From: Nocardia vinacea
GTDB lineage: Bacteria > Actinomycetota > Actinomycetes > Mycobacteriales > Mycobacteriaceae
NCBI RefSeq assembly: GCF_035920345.1
Contig: NZ_CP109149.1
Location: forward strand, 4,092,001 to 4,156,000
Direction: 5' to 3'
DNA length: 64,000 nt
How positions within the stretch are numbered: position 1 is the stretch's first letter; every line of letters begins with the position of its first letter. The notes below the pieces were generated by a model. The model saw nothing but the letters and a program-made list of their open reading frames with translations. It ran no database searches and had not been told where the DNA came from. Positions 17,580 to 25,774 of the stretch are shown one piece after another. The position numbers and the translations under genes were made by a program.

Positions 17580-18413
17580 ATGCCCGAGCAGCACCGACCG
17601 TTGACCGACCGCACGATGGTGATTTCCGGCGCCAGCCGCGGTATCGGACTGGCCATCGCGGTCGCCGCCGCCCGCCGGGGCGCCAACGTGGTGCTGCTGG
17701 CCAAGACGGCCGAACCGCATCCACGGCTGCCCGGCACCGTCTACACGGCGGCCGCCGAAATCGAGGCCGCGGGCGGCAAGGCGGCCGCCGTGGTGGGAGA
17801 TGTGCGCCGCGAGGAGGATGTGCAGCGGGTGGTGGGCACCGCGCTGGAACGCTTCGGCGGCATCGATATCTGCGTCAACAATGCCAGCGCCATCGCGACC
17901 GAGCCGACCGAGCGGTTGTCACCCAAGAAGTTCGATCTGATGATGGACATCAATATCCGCGGCGCCTTCCTGCTGACCCAGTCCTGCGTGCCACACCTAC
18001 GCAATTCGGCCAACCCGCATGTGTTGACCATCGCGCCACCGGTGAATATGAACCCGCGCTGGCTCGGCGCGCACCCGGTCTACACGCTGTCGAAGTACGG
18101 GATGACGCTGCTGTCGCAGGGCTGGGCCGTCGAATACGCCAAGGCCGCAATCGCATTCAACTGCCTGTGGCCCGAGACCTTCATCGCCACCTCCGCGGTG
18201 GCCAACCTCGACGACGGCACGAATCAACTCGCGGCCGCGCGCAGTCCGGAGATCATGGCCGACGCCGCGGTCGAGATCGTGTCCCAGCCCGCGCGGGAGA
18301 TCACCGGCAACTGCTTCATCGACGCCGAGGCACTGGCGCGATTCGGCGGCGTCGAGGACCTGTCCCGCTACGGCGGCGGCGCGCACCCGACACCGGACCT
18401 GTTCCTCGACTGA
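17580..18413 (+). CDS. Short-chain dehydrogenase/reductase (HSDL2-like)
   Basis: A 277-residue classical SDR. The nucleotide motif is SGASRGIGLAIAVAAARRG (about 18), NNAS follows near residue 103, and the catalytic pair is Y-x-x-x-K in YTLSKYGMTLLSQGWA. The usual catalytic serine region reads LTIAPPVNMNP, as in hydroxysteroid-dehydrogenase-like 2 proteins, where serine is replaced. It has an AGGAG-type ribosome site. First gene of a plus-strand set with the CMD-like, 3-hydroxyisobutyrate-dehydrogenase-like and zinc-ribbon genes. Probably oxidises or reduces a hydroxyacyl-CoA intermediate. Confidence 0.9.
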   Translation: MPEQHRPLTDRTMVISGASRGIGLAIAVAAARRGANVVLLAKTAEPHPRLPGTVYTAAAEIEAAGGKAAAVVGDVRREEDVQRVVGTALERFGGIDICVNNASAIATEPTERLSPKKFDLMMDINIRGAFLLTQSCVPHLRNSANPHVLTIAPPVNMNPRWLGAHPVYTLSKYGMTLLSQGWAVEYAKAAIAFNCLWPETFIATSAVANLDDGTNQLAAARSPEIMADAAVEIVSQPAREITGNCFIDAEALARFGGVEDLSRYGGGAHPTPDLFLD

Positions 18414-18434
18414 TCGCCGAAAGGATTGCCGGAT

Positions 18435-18830
18435 ATGACAATCGATCCCGACCAACGGCCGCGCTACGAGGCCGGACTACAGGTCCGCCGCGAGGTCGTC
18501 GGCGCCGACTACGTCGACCGGGCGCTGGCGGCCGCCACCGACTTCTCCGAGCCGCTGCAGGATCTGGTCACCGAATACTGTTGGGGTGCGGTGTGGACCC
18601 GCCCCGGCCTGGACCGCCGGGCCCGGTCGATGATCACCCTGGCAATGCTGACTTCGCTCAACCGTTCCACAGAATTCGCCACGCACGTGCGCGCCGCATT
18701 GACCAACGGCGTCACCCCGGACGAGATCCGGGAGGTGCTGCTGCACGCGACGGTCTATGCCGGTGTCCCGGCCGGAGTCGAAGCCTTCCGAATCGCCGGA
18801 CCGATCCTGCAGGAGCACGCTGATGCCTGA
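18435..18830 (+). CDS. Carboxymuconolactone decarboxylase family protein
   Basis: A 131-residue all-helical AhpD/CMD-like protein. YCWGAVWTRPGLDRRARSMITLAMLTSLN and EVLLHATVYAGVPAG are the family landmarks; the first matches PcaC-type 4-carboxymuconolactone decarboxylases more than peroxidase-type AhpD, as there is no CxxC pair. The substrate is unknown: in this setting it may decarboxylate or isomerise a CoA-thioester intermediate rather than act in protocatechuate degradation, since no pca genes are nearby. Its end overlaps the next gene by eight bases. Confidence 0.9.
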   Translation: MTIDPDQRPRYEAGLQVRREVVGADYVDRALAAATDFSEPLQDLVTEYCWGAVWTRPGLDRRARSMITLAMLTSLNRSTEFATHVRAALTNGVTPDEIREVLLHATVYAGVPAGVEAFRIAGPILQEHADA

Positions 18831-19713
18831 ACGCGCTACCAGGCACATCGCCTTCCTCGGCCTCGGCACCATGGGCGCGCGCATGTCGCGGCGGTTGGTG
18901 GCGGCGGGCTTCGACGTCACAGGATTCGACCCGTCCGAGAATGCCCGCGAAGGCTTGGCCGCGGTCGGCGGACGAGTCGCGACCAGCGCCGCCGCAGCCG
19001 CCGCCGGAGCCACCCACCTGATTCTCATGCTGCCCAGTTCCGCCGTCGTCGAATCGGTACTCGGTGACGAGCAGGTCCTGGCCGCCCTGGCCTCGGACGC
19101 GATCGTGGTCGATATGAGCTCATCTGAACCAGTGTCGACGCGGCGGCTGGCCACCGCATTGGCCGAGCGTCGGATCACGCTGGTCGACGCACCGGTGTCC
19201 GGCGGCGTGCGCGGGGCGGCGGACGGTACCCTGACGATCATGGTCGGGGGCCCGGAAGACACTGTCGCCCAAATTGTTTCGGTGCTGGCGCCGCTGGGCA
19301 AGGTACGGCGCATAGGTGCATCGGGGGCCGGTCATGCCGTCAAGGCGATCAATAATCTGCTCGCCGCGGTCAACCTGCTCGCCGCCGCCGAGGGGGTCGC
19401 GGCCGGACGCCGTTTCGGCCTGGACCCCGCCGTGATCGTGGAGACCATCAATGCCGCCAGCGGCCGCAGTGCCGCAACCGAACTCAAGTTCCCGCAGGCG
19501 ATTCTGCCGGAAACCTTCGACTCCGGATTCGCGCTCGCACTCATGCTCAAGGACATGCGCATCGCCACCGACTTGGCGGCCTCGCTCGGCATACCGGCCG
19601 CACTCGGCGAACGCGCCGTCGAGCTGTGGACGCGCGCCGCGGCCGACCTTGGTCCGAGCGCCGACCAAACCGATATCGCGCGCTGGGCGGACGCGCAGTC
19701 CGCAGAACACTAA
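18823..19713 (+). CDS. NAD(P)-dependent beta-hydroxyacid dehydrogenase (3-hydroxyisobutyrate dehydrogenase-like)
   Basis: A 296-residue beta-hydroxyacid dehydrogenase. The N-terminal Rossmann motif is FLGLGTMGARMSRRLVAAGF, the substrate loop is DAPVSGGVRGAADGTLTIMVGG, and the catalytic lysine lies in GHAVKAINNLLAAVNL. The family oxidises 3-hydroxyisobutyrate, tartronate semialdehyde or related acids. A mutase and a 3-hydroxyisobutyrate-like dehydrogenase in facing operons fit handling of a branched C4-C5 acyl unit, but the substrate is inferred. It overlaps the CMD-like gene and is followed ten bases later by a small zinc-ribbon gene. Confidence 0.9.
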   Translation: MPERATRHIAFLGLGTMGARMSRRLVAAGFDVTGFDPSENAREGLAAVGGRVATSAAAAAAGATHLILMLPSSAVVESVLGDEQVLAALASDAIVVDMSSSEPVSTRRLATALAERRITLVDAPVSGGVRGAADGTLTIMVGGPEDTVAQIVSVLAPLGKVRRIGASGAGHAVKAINNLLAAVNLLAAAEGVAAGRRFGLDPAVIVETINAASGRSAATELKFPQAILPETFDSGFALALMLKDMRIATDLAASLGIPAALGERAVELWTRAAADLGPSADQTDIARWADAQSAEH

Positions 19714-19723
19714 GGCCTACACC

Positions 19724-19933
19724 ATGAATACGCCCATACGATTCTCGGTCGTCGACGTGCTCCATTACTTCGGCAAATGCCCGCGCTGCGGCTATTCCGC
19801 CACCGCCGCGGCGATGATCCAGACCTTCGCCGACGGCGCCACCGAATCGCAACTCGTCGCCACCTGCGGGCAGCCGTGCGGGTGGAGCGGCCCGGTGGCG
19901 CTGACCACGATGACCGACGCCCGGTCCAGTTGA
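19724..19933 (+). CDS. Small zinc-ribbon-like protein
   Basis: A 69-residue soluble protein with two cysteine pairs, CPRCGYS near residue 19 and CGQPCGWSG near residue 48, spaced as in a zinc ribbon. The rest is short and polar. It starts ten bases after the hydroxyacid dehydrogenase stop, so it is probably co-transcribed with the catabolic genes. It could be a redox or metal-binding accessory, or bind nucleic acid. I do not recognise a named family. Confidence 0.65.
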   Translation: MNTPIRFSVVDVLHYFGKCPRCGYSATAAAMIQTFADGATESQLVATCGQPCGWSGPVALTTMTDARSS

Positions 19934-19940
19934 CTCGGAT

Positions 19941-21884
19941 TCACCACCGTTGCACGGCGGTCGGCGCGGCAATGCCGGCATTCTCCGCGGCCAGCACCGC
20001 CGTCGGGATCACAACGACGGCGCGAACGCCCCCGTAGTCGGATTCGGTCAGGCGCACCGAGATGCCGTGCCGAATCCCCAACCGGGCCACCACGAACAGC
20101 CCGAGCCGTGAATCCGACGACAGTGTCGCGACGCTGAAATCCGGTGGGGCGGCGAGCACTTCGTTGGCCCGCTCCAGTTCTGAATCCGACATACCCATGC
20201 CCTGATCGCTGATCGCCACGACAACGCCCGTCCCGATCAGATTGCCGGTGACATCCACGCGCGACTGCGGTGGCGAGAACGCGGTCGCATTGTCGACCAG
20301 TTCGGCAAGTAGATGGATGAGATCGGCCACCACCGCACCGTTGACGAATACCGAGGGCAGTCCGGCGCCGGTGAACACCCGTGCGTATTGAACGGTTTCC
20401 GCGATCGCACCTCGGACGAGCTCCCCGAGCGGAACCGGACGTCGCCACTGTCGACCCGGGCGGCCGCCGCCGAGAATTATCAGATTCTCGGCATTGCGGC
20501 GCCCGCGGGTGGCGAGATGGTCGAGCTGGAACAGCGTTTCCAGCAGTGCCGGATCCTCCTGTCGCCGTTCGGCCGCGTCGAGGATCTCCAACTGTCGGTG
20601 CACGACGATCTGGCTGCGGTGGGCGATATTGCTGAATACCGCGCGCACACCCTCGCGGGTATTCGCCTCGGTGACCGCGGCCGCGACCGCCGCGCCGTGC
20701 GCCCGATTGAAAGCCTGGGCGACCTGACCTATCTCGTCGTTACCGAAATCCAACTGTGCGGCTTCGGTTTCCGGGTCGATCCGCACCCCTTCGTTCAGGC
20801 GCCGCAACGTCTGCGGCAACCGAACCTCGGCCACCGCAAGTGTTTCCGAGTGCAACCGTTTGAGTCGTCCGATCAATTGGTTGGCCAGCCACAGCGACAA
20901 CAGGAACGCCAGTACAGCGACCGCACCCAAAACGCCCGCGGCCAGCAACGAGTTGCGAGCGTGCCGGGCACCCGCATCGGCGGCGTACTGTTGGGCCTGC
21001 TTGGCGTGCCCCACCCACAGTGTCACCAACTGCTGGCTCACCTCGTCCGCGGCTGCGCGCCACTCCGCGACGCTCATCGGCAACTGCGGCGCACCTACGG
21101 GCCGCGCCTCGACGATGGCGCTCTCCATAGCGCTGACCTGCTGCCAGGCCGGGGAAGCGGTGAGGTCCTTTATGCGCTGCGCGTTGGCGGCGTCGAGTAC
21201 GGTTGCCAATCGCGCGATCTCGACGTGGTAGTAGCTCACCAGGTTGCGGTATTCGGCGAAAAGGGTCGGCGACACATTCTGCGGGTGCACGACAGCCGTG
21301 GTCAACGCGCTGGCGCGCGACATGGATTCGACCACGTGCAGCAGACCCATATTTCGGGCGAGGTCGGCGCCGGAGGCCGCGTCCGGAGCAAACTGTCCGA
21401 TCGTTGCCGAACCCTGGTCCATGCCGTCCAATAGTCGGCTGTAGAAGTCGTAGGCGTCGGCGATCGGTAGCCGACCGGAATCGATGGCACTGCGCAGCTC
21501 CGGTAACCGAGCCTTCAACTCGTCGAAGGCCGCCACCGTGTTTCCCATCGCGCTGCCGCCCACACGTTGCAACGCGACTTCGGTGACTGCCAGCGACTTC
21601 AGCGCGGAGTCGAACCGTATACGAGCGGTGACCAGCGCACCGGGATCGATGACCCCGCCTGCCAGCTGGGACACCGACAGCAGTCGCTCCTGTTCCACGG
21701 CCAGGACCAATTCGCGCGTGGGAGTGAGGTGCGTGTCCAGCGTGCGCGCGAAGTCCTCGGCGTGTCGCCCGTCATTGAACAGGTAGATCGACGTACCCAC
21801 CCCGAGGCAGATCAGCACAAGGCTGGGTACCAGCGCAATGACAAGAATCCGTGTCCGGATCCCACGGAATCGAGCCTTCACCAT
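19941..21884 (-). CDS. Nitrate/nitrite-sensor-domain histidine-kinase-like protein (CvnA type)
   Basis: A 647-residue membrane sensor. A first transmembrane helix (TRILVIALVPSLVLICLGVG) is followed by a helical extracellular NIT-type sensing domain of about 280 residues, a second helix (LLAAGVLGAVAVLAFLLSLWLANQL), a HAMP segment and an ATPase domain. The dimerisation segment (FSNIAHRSQIVVHRQLEILD, then LFQLDHLATRGRRNAENL) and the N-box-like LLAELVDNATAFSPP are those of actinobacterial conservon CvnA proteins. The partners cvnB, C and D, normally just downstream, are absent: the next gene is convergent. The ATG before VKARFRGIRTR is chosen because the first helix follows directly. It diverges from an LLM gene across operator B. 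Confidence 0.87.
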   Translation of the reverse strand: MVKARFRGIRTRILVIALVPSLVLICLGVGTSIYLFNDGRHAEDFARTLDTHLTPTRELVLAVEQERLLSVSQLAGGVIDPGALVTARIRFDSALKSLAVTEVALQRVGGSAMGNTVAAFDELKARLPELRSAIDSGRLPIADAYDFYSRLLDGMDQGSATIGQFAPDAASGADLARNMGLLHVVESMSRASALTTAVVHPQNVSPTLFAEYRNLVSYYHVEIARLATVLDAANAQRIKDLTASPAWQQVSAMESAIVEARPVGAPQLPMSVAEWRAAADEVSQQLVTLWVGHAKQAQQYAADAGARHARNSLLAAGVLGAVAVLAFLLSLWLANQLIGRLKRLHSETLAVAEVRLPQTLRRLNEGVRIDPETEAAQLDFGNDEIGQVAQAFNRAHGAAVAAAVTEANTREGVRAVFSNIAHRSQIVVHRQLEILDAAERRQEDPALLETLFQLDHLATRGRRNAENLIILGGGRPGRQWRRPVPLGELVRGAIAETVQYARVFTGAGLPSVFVNGAVVADLIHLLAELVDNATAFSPPQSRVDVTGNLIGTGVVVAISDQGMGMSDSELERANEVLAAPPDFSVATLSSDSRLGLFVVARLGIRHGISVRLTESDYGGVRAVVVIPTAVLAAENAGIAAPTAVQRW

Positions 21885-21909
21885 CGCGATAATATAACTT
21901 ACATATTCG

Positions 21910-21922
21910 AGAATGACATTCT
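21910..21922. promoter_or_regulatory. Operator B: perfect AGAAT-GAC-ATTCT palindrome
   Basis: A perfect inverted repeat with a three-base centre, placed between the sensor kinase and the LLM oxidoreductase gene, 26 bases from one start and 34 from the other. It matches operator A at 3070 in both arms. Confidence 0.6.
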
Positions 21923-21956
21923 TGATCCATGCCGACCCAGGCACACGGAGGACCCG

Positions 21957-22871
21957 ATGCGATTTATCCTGCATTACCCCGAGACCACCGGCTACGACGG
22001 TGACATGCTCGATGTCGGCGCACTGCACGACGTGGCGATCGCGGCCGAACGATCCGGATTCGACGGACTGTCACTGAGCGAGCACCCCGTTCCCGGCGCC
22101 CGATGGCTGGCTTCCGGTGGACATCAGACGCTTGATCCGTTCGTCGCACTCGGCTATGTCGCCGGTGTGACCGAACGTCTGCGGCTGATCACTTATCTCG
22201 CGGTGCTGCCCTACCGCAATCCGTTCCTGCTGGCGAAGGCGGCTGCAACGCTGGACAAACTGTCGGGCGGGCGCGCGATCATCGGTCTGGGCACGGGTTA
22301 TCAGAAGAGCGAATTCCACGCCCTCGGAGTCGATTTCGATGAGCGCAACGCACTGTTCGACGAGGCGCTGGACGTGCTGCCACTGCATTGGAGCGGCGAG
22401 CCGTTCAGCTATCAGGGCCGCTATTTCAGCGCCCGCGATGTGATCGCCCGGCCGCGGCCGGTGCAGAATCCGATCCCGATCTGGATCGGCGGCAATTCGA
22501 AGCTGAGCCGCCGCCGGGTCGCCGCACGCGCACAGGGCTGGATCCCGATGACCGGCGGCGCGGAGCTGAGCACCTCCGCCCGCACACCCGAACTCGGCAC
22601 GCTCGACCAGCTCGCCGCGAAAATGGCCGAGGTGCGATCGGCGGCCCAGGACGCGGACCGATCCGAGCATATCGATCTGGTGTACTCCTACCCCGACGCG
22701 AGCATCGCCACCCCGGCGGTGGATGCCGACCGGCACCGCGAAGCCTTCGCGGCGTTGGCCAAGGCCGGTGTCGACTGGATCGTCGTCTCTTGTCGCACCC
22801 GCGAGCCCGGCGCGATATTCGACTTCATCTCGGAATTCGGCGCGACCTACCTGACCGCGCCCGAATCCTAG
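21957..22871 (+). CDS. LLM-class F420-dependent oxidoreductase
   Basis: A 304-residue luciferase-like TIM barrel. MRFILHYPETTGYDG, AAERSGFDGLSLSEHPVPG, LRLITYLAVLPYRNPFLLAKA, GRAIIGLGTGYQKSEFHALG and the DEALDVLPLHWSGEPFSYQG region are typical of F420-dependent members. GGAGG precedes the ATG. It is the second LLM enzyme of the catabolic block and is not closely alike to the first at the N-terminus. It likely acts on an intermediate of the same pathway. Convergent with an enoyl-CoA hydratase gene. Confidence 0.9.
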   Translation: MRFILHYPETTGYDGDMLDVGALHDVAIAAERSGFDGLSLSEHPVPGARWLASGGHQTLDPFVALGYVAGVTERLRLITYLAVLPYRNPFLLAKAAATLDKLSGGRAIIGLGTGYQKSEFHALGVDFDERNALFDEALDVLPLHWSGEPFSYQGRYFSARDVIARPRPVQNPIPIWIGGNSKLSRRRVAARAQGWIPMTGGAELSTSARTPELGTLDQLAAKMAEVRSAAQDADRSEHIDLVYSYPDASIATPAVDADRHREAFAALAKAGVDWIVVSCRTREPGAIFDFISEFGATYLTAPES

Positions 22872-22884
22872 GCTTCGCCGCCGA

Positions 22885-23601
22885 TCATCGCGGCCGGCTC
22901 AGCACGTTATCCGCCGCCGCCCAGTGCTCGTCCGAAACCCAAAGCCGCGCAAAGGCATTCACCGCCTCGGCCGGGGAAACCCCGGACAGCACCCGCTTGA
23001 TCTCACCCGCGGGCGCGTTGGCCAGCGAGCGAGCCAGTGCCAGCCAGCCTTCCTCGAACGACGCACGGGGCAGCACCCGGTCCACCAGGCCGACGCGTTC
23101 GGCCTCGGCGGCGTCGAGCACGGTTCCCGAACCCGCGAGCAGCAGCGCTCGGCTCCGACCGACCAGCGCGCCGAGCCGCTCGGCACCGCCCCAGGCCGGC
23201 ATGATCGCCAGCGCGACCTGATTGAACGCGATCTTGATGTCGTCGGCGGCGACCCGGATATCCGCGGCGACCGCGACTTCGGCGCCACCACCGAAGGCGT
23301 GGCCGTTCATTGCGGCGATCACCGGAGCGGGAAAGTCCGCGAGGCGATCGCAGATGCCCCGCATCCGCCAGGCCATCTGCTCGGCGGCCTCGAGGGTACG
23401 AATCGCGCTGAGCTGCTTGAGATCTCCCCCTGAGACGAACGCCTTGTCCCCCGCGCCACGGATAACCAGCGCCCGGGCCCCCTCGGCCGCATCGAGCGCC
23501 TTCTCGAGCTGGTCCATCGTCTCCGGCGCGATGGCATTGCGCGCCTGCGGGCGATCGATGGTGACGACCGCAAGCCCGTCGCTCAGCTCGAGTTCCACCA
23601 T
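22885..23601 (-). CDS. Enoyl-CoA hydratase/isomerase (crotonase family)
   Basis: A 238-residue crotonase. The CoA and oxyanion segments are GAGDKAFVSGGDLKQLS (about 50) and MNGHAFGGGAEVAVAADIRVAADD (about 98), then KIAFNQVALAIMPAWGGAERL. The glutamate-rich hydratase loop is not obvious, so isomerase or hydrolase activity is also possible. The inner ATG is preferred, since GGAG lies seven bases upstream. It diverges from the second acyl-CoA ligase, with operators D and E between. Confidence 0.9.
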   Translation of the reverse strand: MVELELSDGLAVVTIDRPQARNAIAPETMDQLEKALDAAEGARALVIRGAGDKAFVSGGDLKQLSAIRTLEAAEQMAWRMRGICDRLADFPAPVIAAMNGHAFGGGAEVAVAADIRVAADDIKIAFNQVALAIMPAWGGAERLGALVGRSRALLLAGSGTVLDAAEAERVGLVDRVLPRASFEEGWLALARSLANAPAGEIKRVLSGVSPAEAVNAFARLWVSDEHWAAADNVLSRPR

Positions 23602-23620
23602 TGTCAGTTCTCCGATCAAG

Positions 23621-23655
23621 ATATTGGCATTCTACTTTCAGGAGAATAGTATATT
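23621..23655. promoter_or_regulatory. Operators D and E: two AGAAT-type half-sites
   Basis: Site D (23621-23633, read on the minus strand as AGAAT-GCC-AATAT) and site E (23643-23655, AGAAT-AGT-ATATT) lie ten bases apart between the divergent hydratase and ligase genes. An ATTCT arm sits nine bases before the AGAAT of site E, the same arrangement as at 3054-3074. The whole stretch aligns well with the 3.05 kb promoter. Confidence 0.5.
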
Positions 23656-23749
23656 CGGAGCGGCAGCCCCCGACACTCATCCCGTAACCGCCCGACCGCG
23701 CCGCGGGTGTGGCCGACTCGTGCCCGCGCGCCGGGTACTTGGAGTCCAT

Positions 23750-25282
23750 ATGCGCACAATCCCCGCCGAACTGGTCAAACGGTACGAAGACGAAGGATGG
23801 TGGAACCGCGATTCGCTCGGCGATCTGCTGGCCCGCGGTCTGGCCGCCGCACCCGATGCCCGGTTCCGCGTGCATTCGGCGGTCCGGCCCTATACCGGAA
23901 CCTTCCGTGACGTCGAACTGGTCGCCCGCCGACTGGCGAAGGGCTTGCACAAGCGGGGAGTCGGTCCCGGTGATGTGGTGGCCTTCCAGCTGCCCAACTG
24001 GATGGAGGCCGCCGCGACCTTCTGGGCCGCAACCTTTCTCGGTGCGACCGTGGTTCCGATCGTGCACATCTACGGACCACGGGAAGTCGGCTACATTCTG
24101 GGCGCGGTGCGTCCGCGCGCCTTCGTCACCACCGACCGATTCGGTTCGATCGACTACGACCCGGCCGTCTACGCGGATGTGCCGATCGTCGGCGTCGTCG
24201 GACGCACCTTCGACGATCTGCTCGATGACGAGCCGTTCACCGGGGTCGTCGAGGTCGACCCGGCCGGTCCGGCGCTGATCGCCTTCACCTCGGGCACTAC
24301 CCGCGCGCCCAAGGGCGTGATCCACAGCCATCAAACCCTCGGCTGCGAGACCCGCCAGCTGGCCGAGCACTACCCGGCCGACCTCGGCCCGCAGATCACC
24401 GCCGCGCCGGTCGGCCATTTCATCGGCATGCTCAATGCCTTCCTCATCCCGATCCGCGACGGCATCGCGGTCAACCTCGTCGACACCTGGAATCCGGCCC
24501 AGATCCTGACCCTGATGACCAACTACGGCATCACCGTCGCGGGCGGCGTGCCCTACTACCTGACCAGCCTGGTCGACCATCCCGACTTCACCGCCGAACA
24601 TCTGCTGCACATGAAGTACGCGGGCATGGGCGGCGCCTCGGTGCCGAGTTCGGTCACCGAGCGGCTGAACGAACTCGGCCTCATCGTCTACCGCTCCTAC
24701 GGCAGCACCGAACACCCCTCGATCACCGCCTCCGACTGCACCGCCCCGGAGGGCAAACGGCTCTACACCGACGGCGATCCGCAGCCCGGCATCGAGATCC
24801 GACTGACCGAGGACGGCGAAATCCTCAGCCGCGGACCGGATCTGTGTCTCGGCTACACCGACGAGGCGCTCACCGCGAAGGCTTTCGACGACGAGGGCTG
24901 GTATCACACCGGCGATATCGGCGTACTCGACAACGACGGGTTCCTCACCATTACCGACCGCACCTCCGACCTGATCATCCGCGGCGGTGAGAACATCAGC
25001 GCGCTCGAGGTCGAGGAGGTCCTGCTGACCATGCCGGCGGTCGCCGAGGCCGTTGCCGTCGCCGCGCCCGATGCTCGACTCGGCGAGCATGTGGCCGCGG
25101 TGGTGCGCCTGCACCCGGGTTCGGACGCCCCGACGCTCGCGGATCTGCAAGCGCATTTCGCGGAGGCGGGCCTGGCCAAGCAGAAGTGGCCGGAACAGCT
25201 CGTGGTGGTCGAGGACTTTCCGCGCACCCCGAGCGGCAAAGTGCAGAAGTACCGGATCCGGCAGAGCCTGCGCGAGGCGTGA
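23750..25282 (+). CDS. AMP-dependent acyl-CoA ligase
   Basis: A 510-residue ANL-family ligase. Motifs in order are FTSGTTRAPKGVIHSH (about 180), YRSYGSTEHPS, WYHTGDIGVLDNDGFL, DRTSDLIIRGGENIS and TPSGKVQKYRIRQ with the catalytic lysine. It is distinct from the ligase at 3.1 kb, having a longer N-terminal part. The ATG is chosen for the GGAG seven bases upstream; the open frame continues far upstream but is antisense to the hydratase. It likely activates the acid that enters the pathway. Its stop abuts the convergent MarR gene. Confidence 0.92.
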   Translation: MRTIPAELVKRYEDEGWWNRDSLGDLLARGLAAAPDARFRVHSAVRPYTGTFRDVELVARRLAKGLHKRGVGPGDVVAFQLPNWMEAAATFWAATFLGATVVPIVHIYGPREVGYILGAVRPRAFVTTDRFGSIDYDPAVYADVPIVGVVGRTFDDLLDDEPFTGVVEVDPAGPALIAFTSGTTRAPKGVIHSHQTLGCETRQLAEHYPADLGPQITAAPVGHFIGMLNAFLIPIRDGIAVNLVDTWNPAQILTLMTNYGITVAGGVPYYLTSLVDHPDFTAEHLLHMKYAGMGGASVPSSVTERLNELGLIVYRSYGSTEHPSITASDCTAPEGKRLYTDGDPQPGIEIRLTEDGEILSRGPDLCLGYTDEALTAKAFDDEGWYHTGDIGVLDNDGFLTITDRTSDLIIRGGENISALEVEEVLLTMPAVAEAVAVAAPDARLGEHVAAVVRLHPGSDAPTLADLQAHFAEAGLAKQKWPEQLVVVEDFPRTPSGKVQKYRIRQSLREA

Positions 25283-25741
25283 TCAGTGGCTGATGATGGA
25301 ATGCCGCGGCCACGGACGGCCGTGGTAGCGCTCGATATCGGTGTTGAAGCGTTCGAGATAGGCGGCGAAGGCGGCGACATCGTCGGGCGTCCAGTCGGCC
25401 ATGATGGTGTCCAGATCGCGAACGCTCTGCGTGCGGTCGGATTCGAGTCGGCTACTTCCCTCGGAGGTGATGCGGAACAGTCGAGCCATGCCGCCCTCGG
25501 GATCCGGGATCCGCTCGATCAGCCCCGCACGCATCATCGCGGCGGTTTGCCGACGCAGCGTGGACGCCTCCAACCCCAGTGCGTCGCTGAGCTGACCGAT
25601 GGACATCGGCCCTTCCCCGTGCAGCCGGTTGAGCAGGGTGTACGCGCTGCGGTCCATGCGACTGGCACCACGCCGAGACGCGAGGCTGTACCGCCCGAGC
25701 AGCATGGTCTCGAATTCGATCAAATGCGTGGGCTTGTCCAT
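25283..25741 (-). CDS. MarR-family transcriptional regulator
   Basis: A 152-residue winged-helix regulator. GPMSIGQLSDALGLEASTLRRQTAAMMRAGLIERIPDPE (shown here as two joined pieces: GPMSIGQLSDALGLEA, then STLRRQTAAMMRAGLIERI) is the helix-turn-helix and wing; a C-terminal dimerisation helix ends in HGRPWPRHSIISH. Its upstream region is an AT-rich stretch with palindromes, likely its own operator. It ends next to the second ligase gene and could sense an acid or CoA-ester, but its own promoter does not carry the AGAAT-N3-ATTCT motif, so it need not control that regulon. Confidence 0.88.
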   Translation of the reverse strand: MDKPTHLIEFETMLLGRYSLASRRGASRMDRSAYTLLNRLHGEGPMSIGQLSDALGLEASTLRRQTAAMMRAGLIERIPDPEGGMARLFRITSEGSSRLESDRTQSVRDLDTIMADWTPDDVAAFAAYLERFNTDIERYHGRPWPRHSIISH

Positions 25742-25774
25742 CCCGACCCTTCCGCCGATGCGCGCGTCACCAAT

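Noticed and set aside
20313..21434. Long plus-strand frame of 373 codons inside the sensor gene
   Set aside because: It is antisense to the NIT-domain kinase, whose domains are clear; its composition is that of a GC-rich shadow frame (Arg/Gly/His-rich, no motif).
22959..25156. 717-codon minus-strand frame opposite the acyl-CoA ligase
   Set aside because: The plus strand encodes a complete ligase with all motifs; the minus frame only copies the complementary codon pattern and ends inside the hydratase gene.
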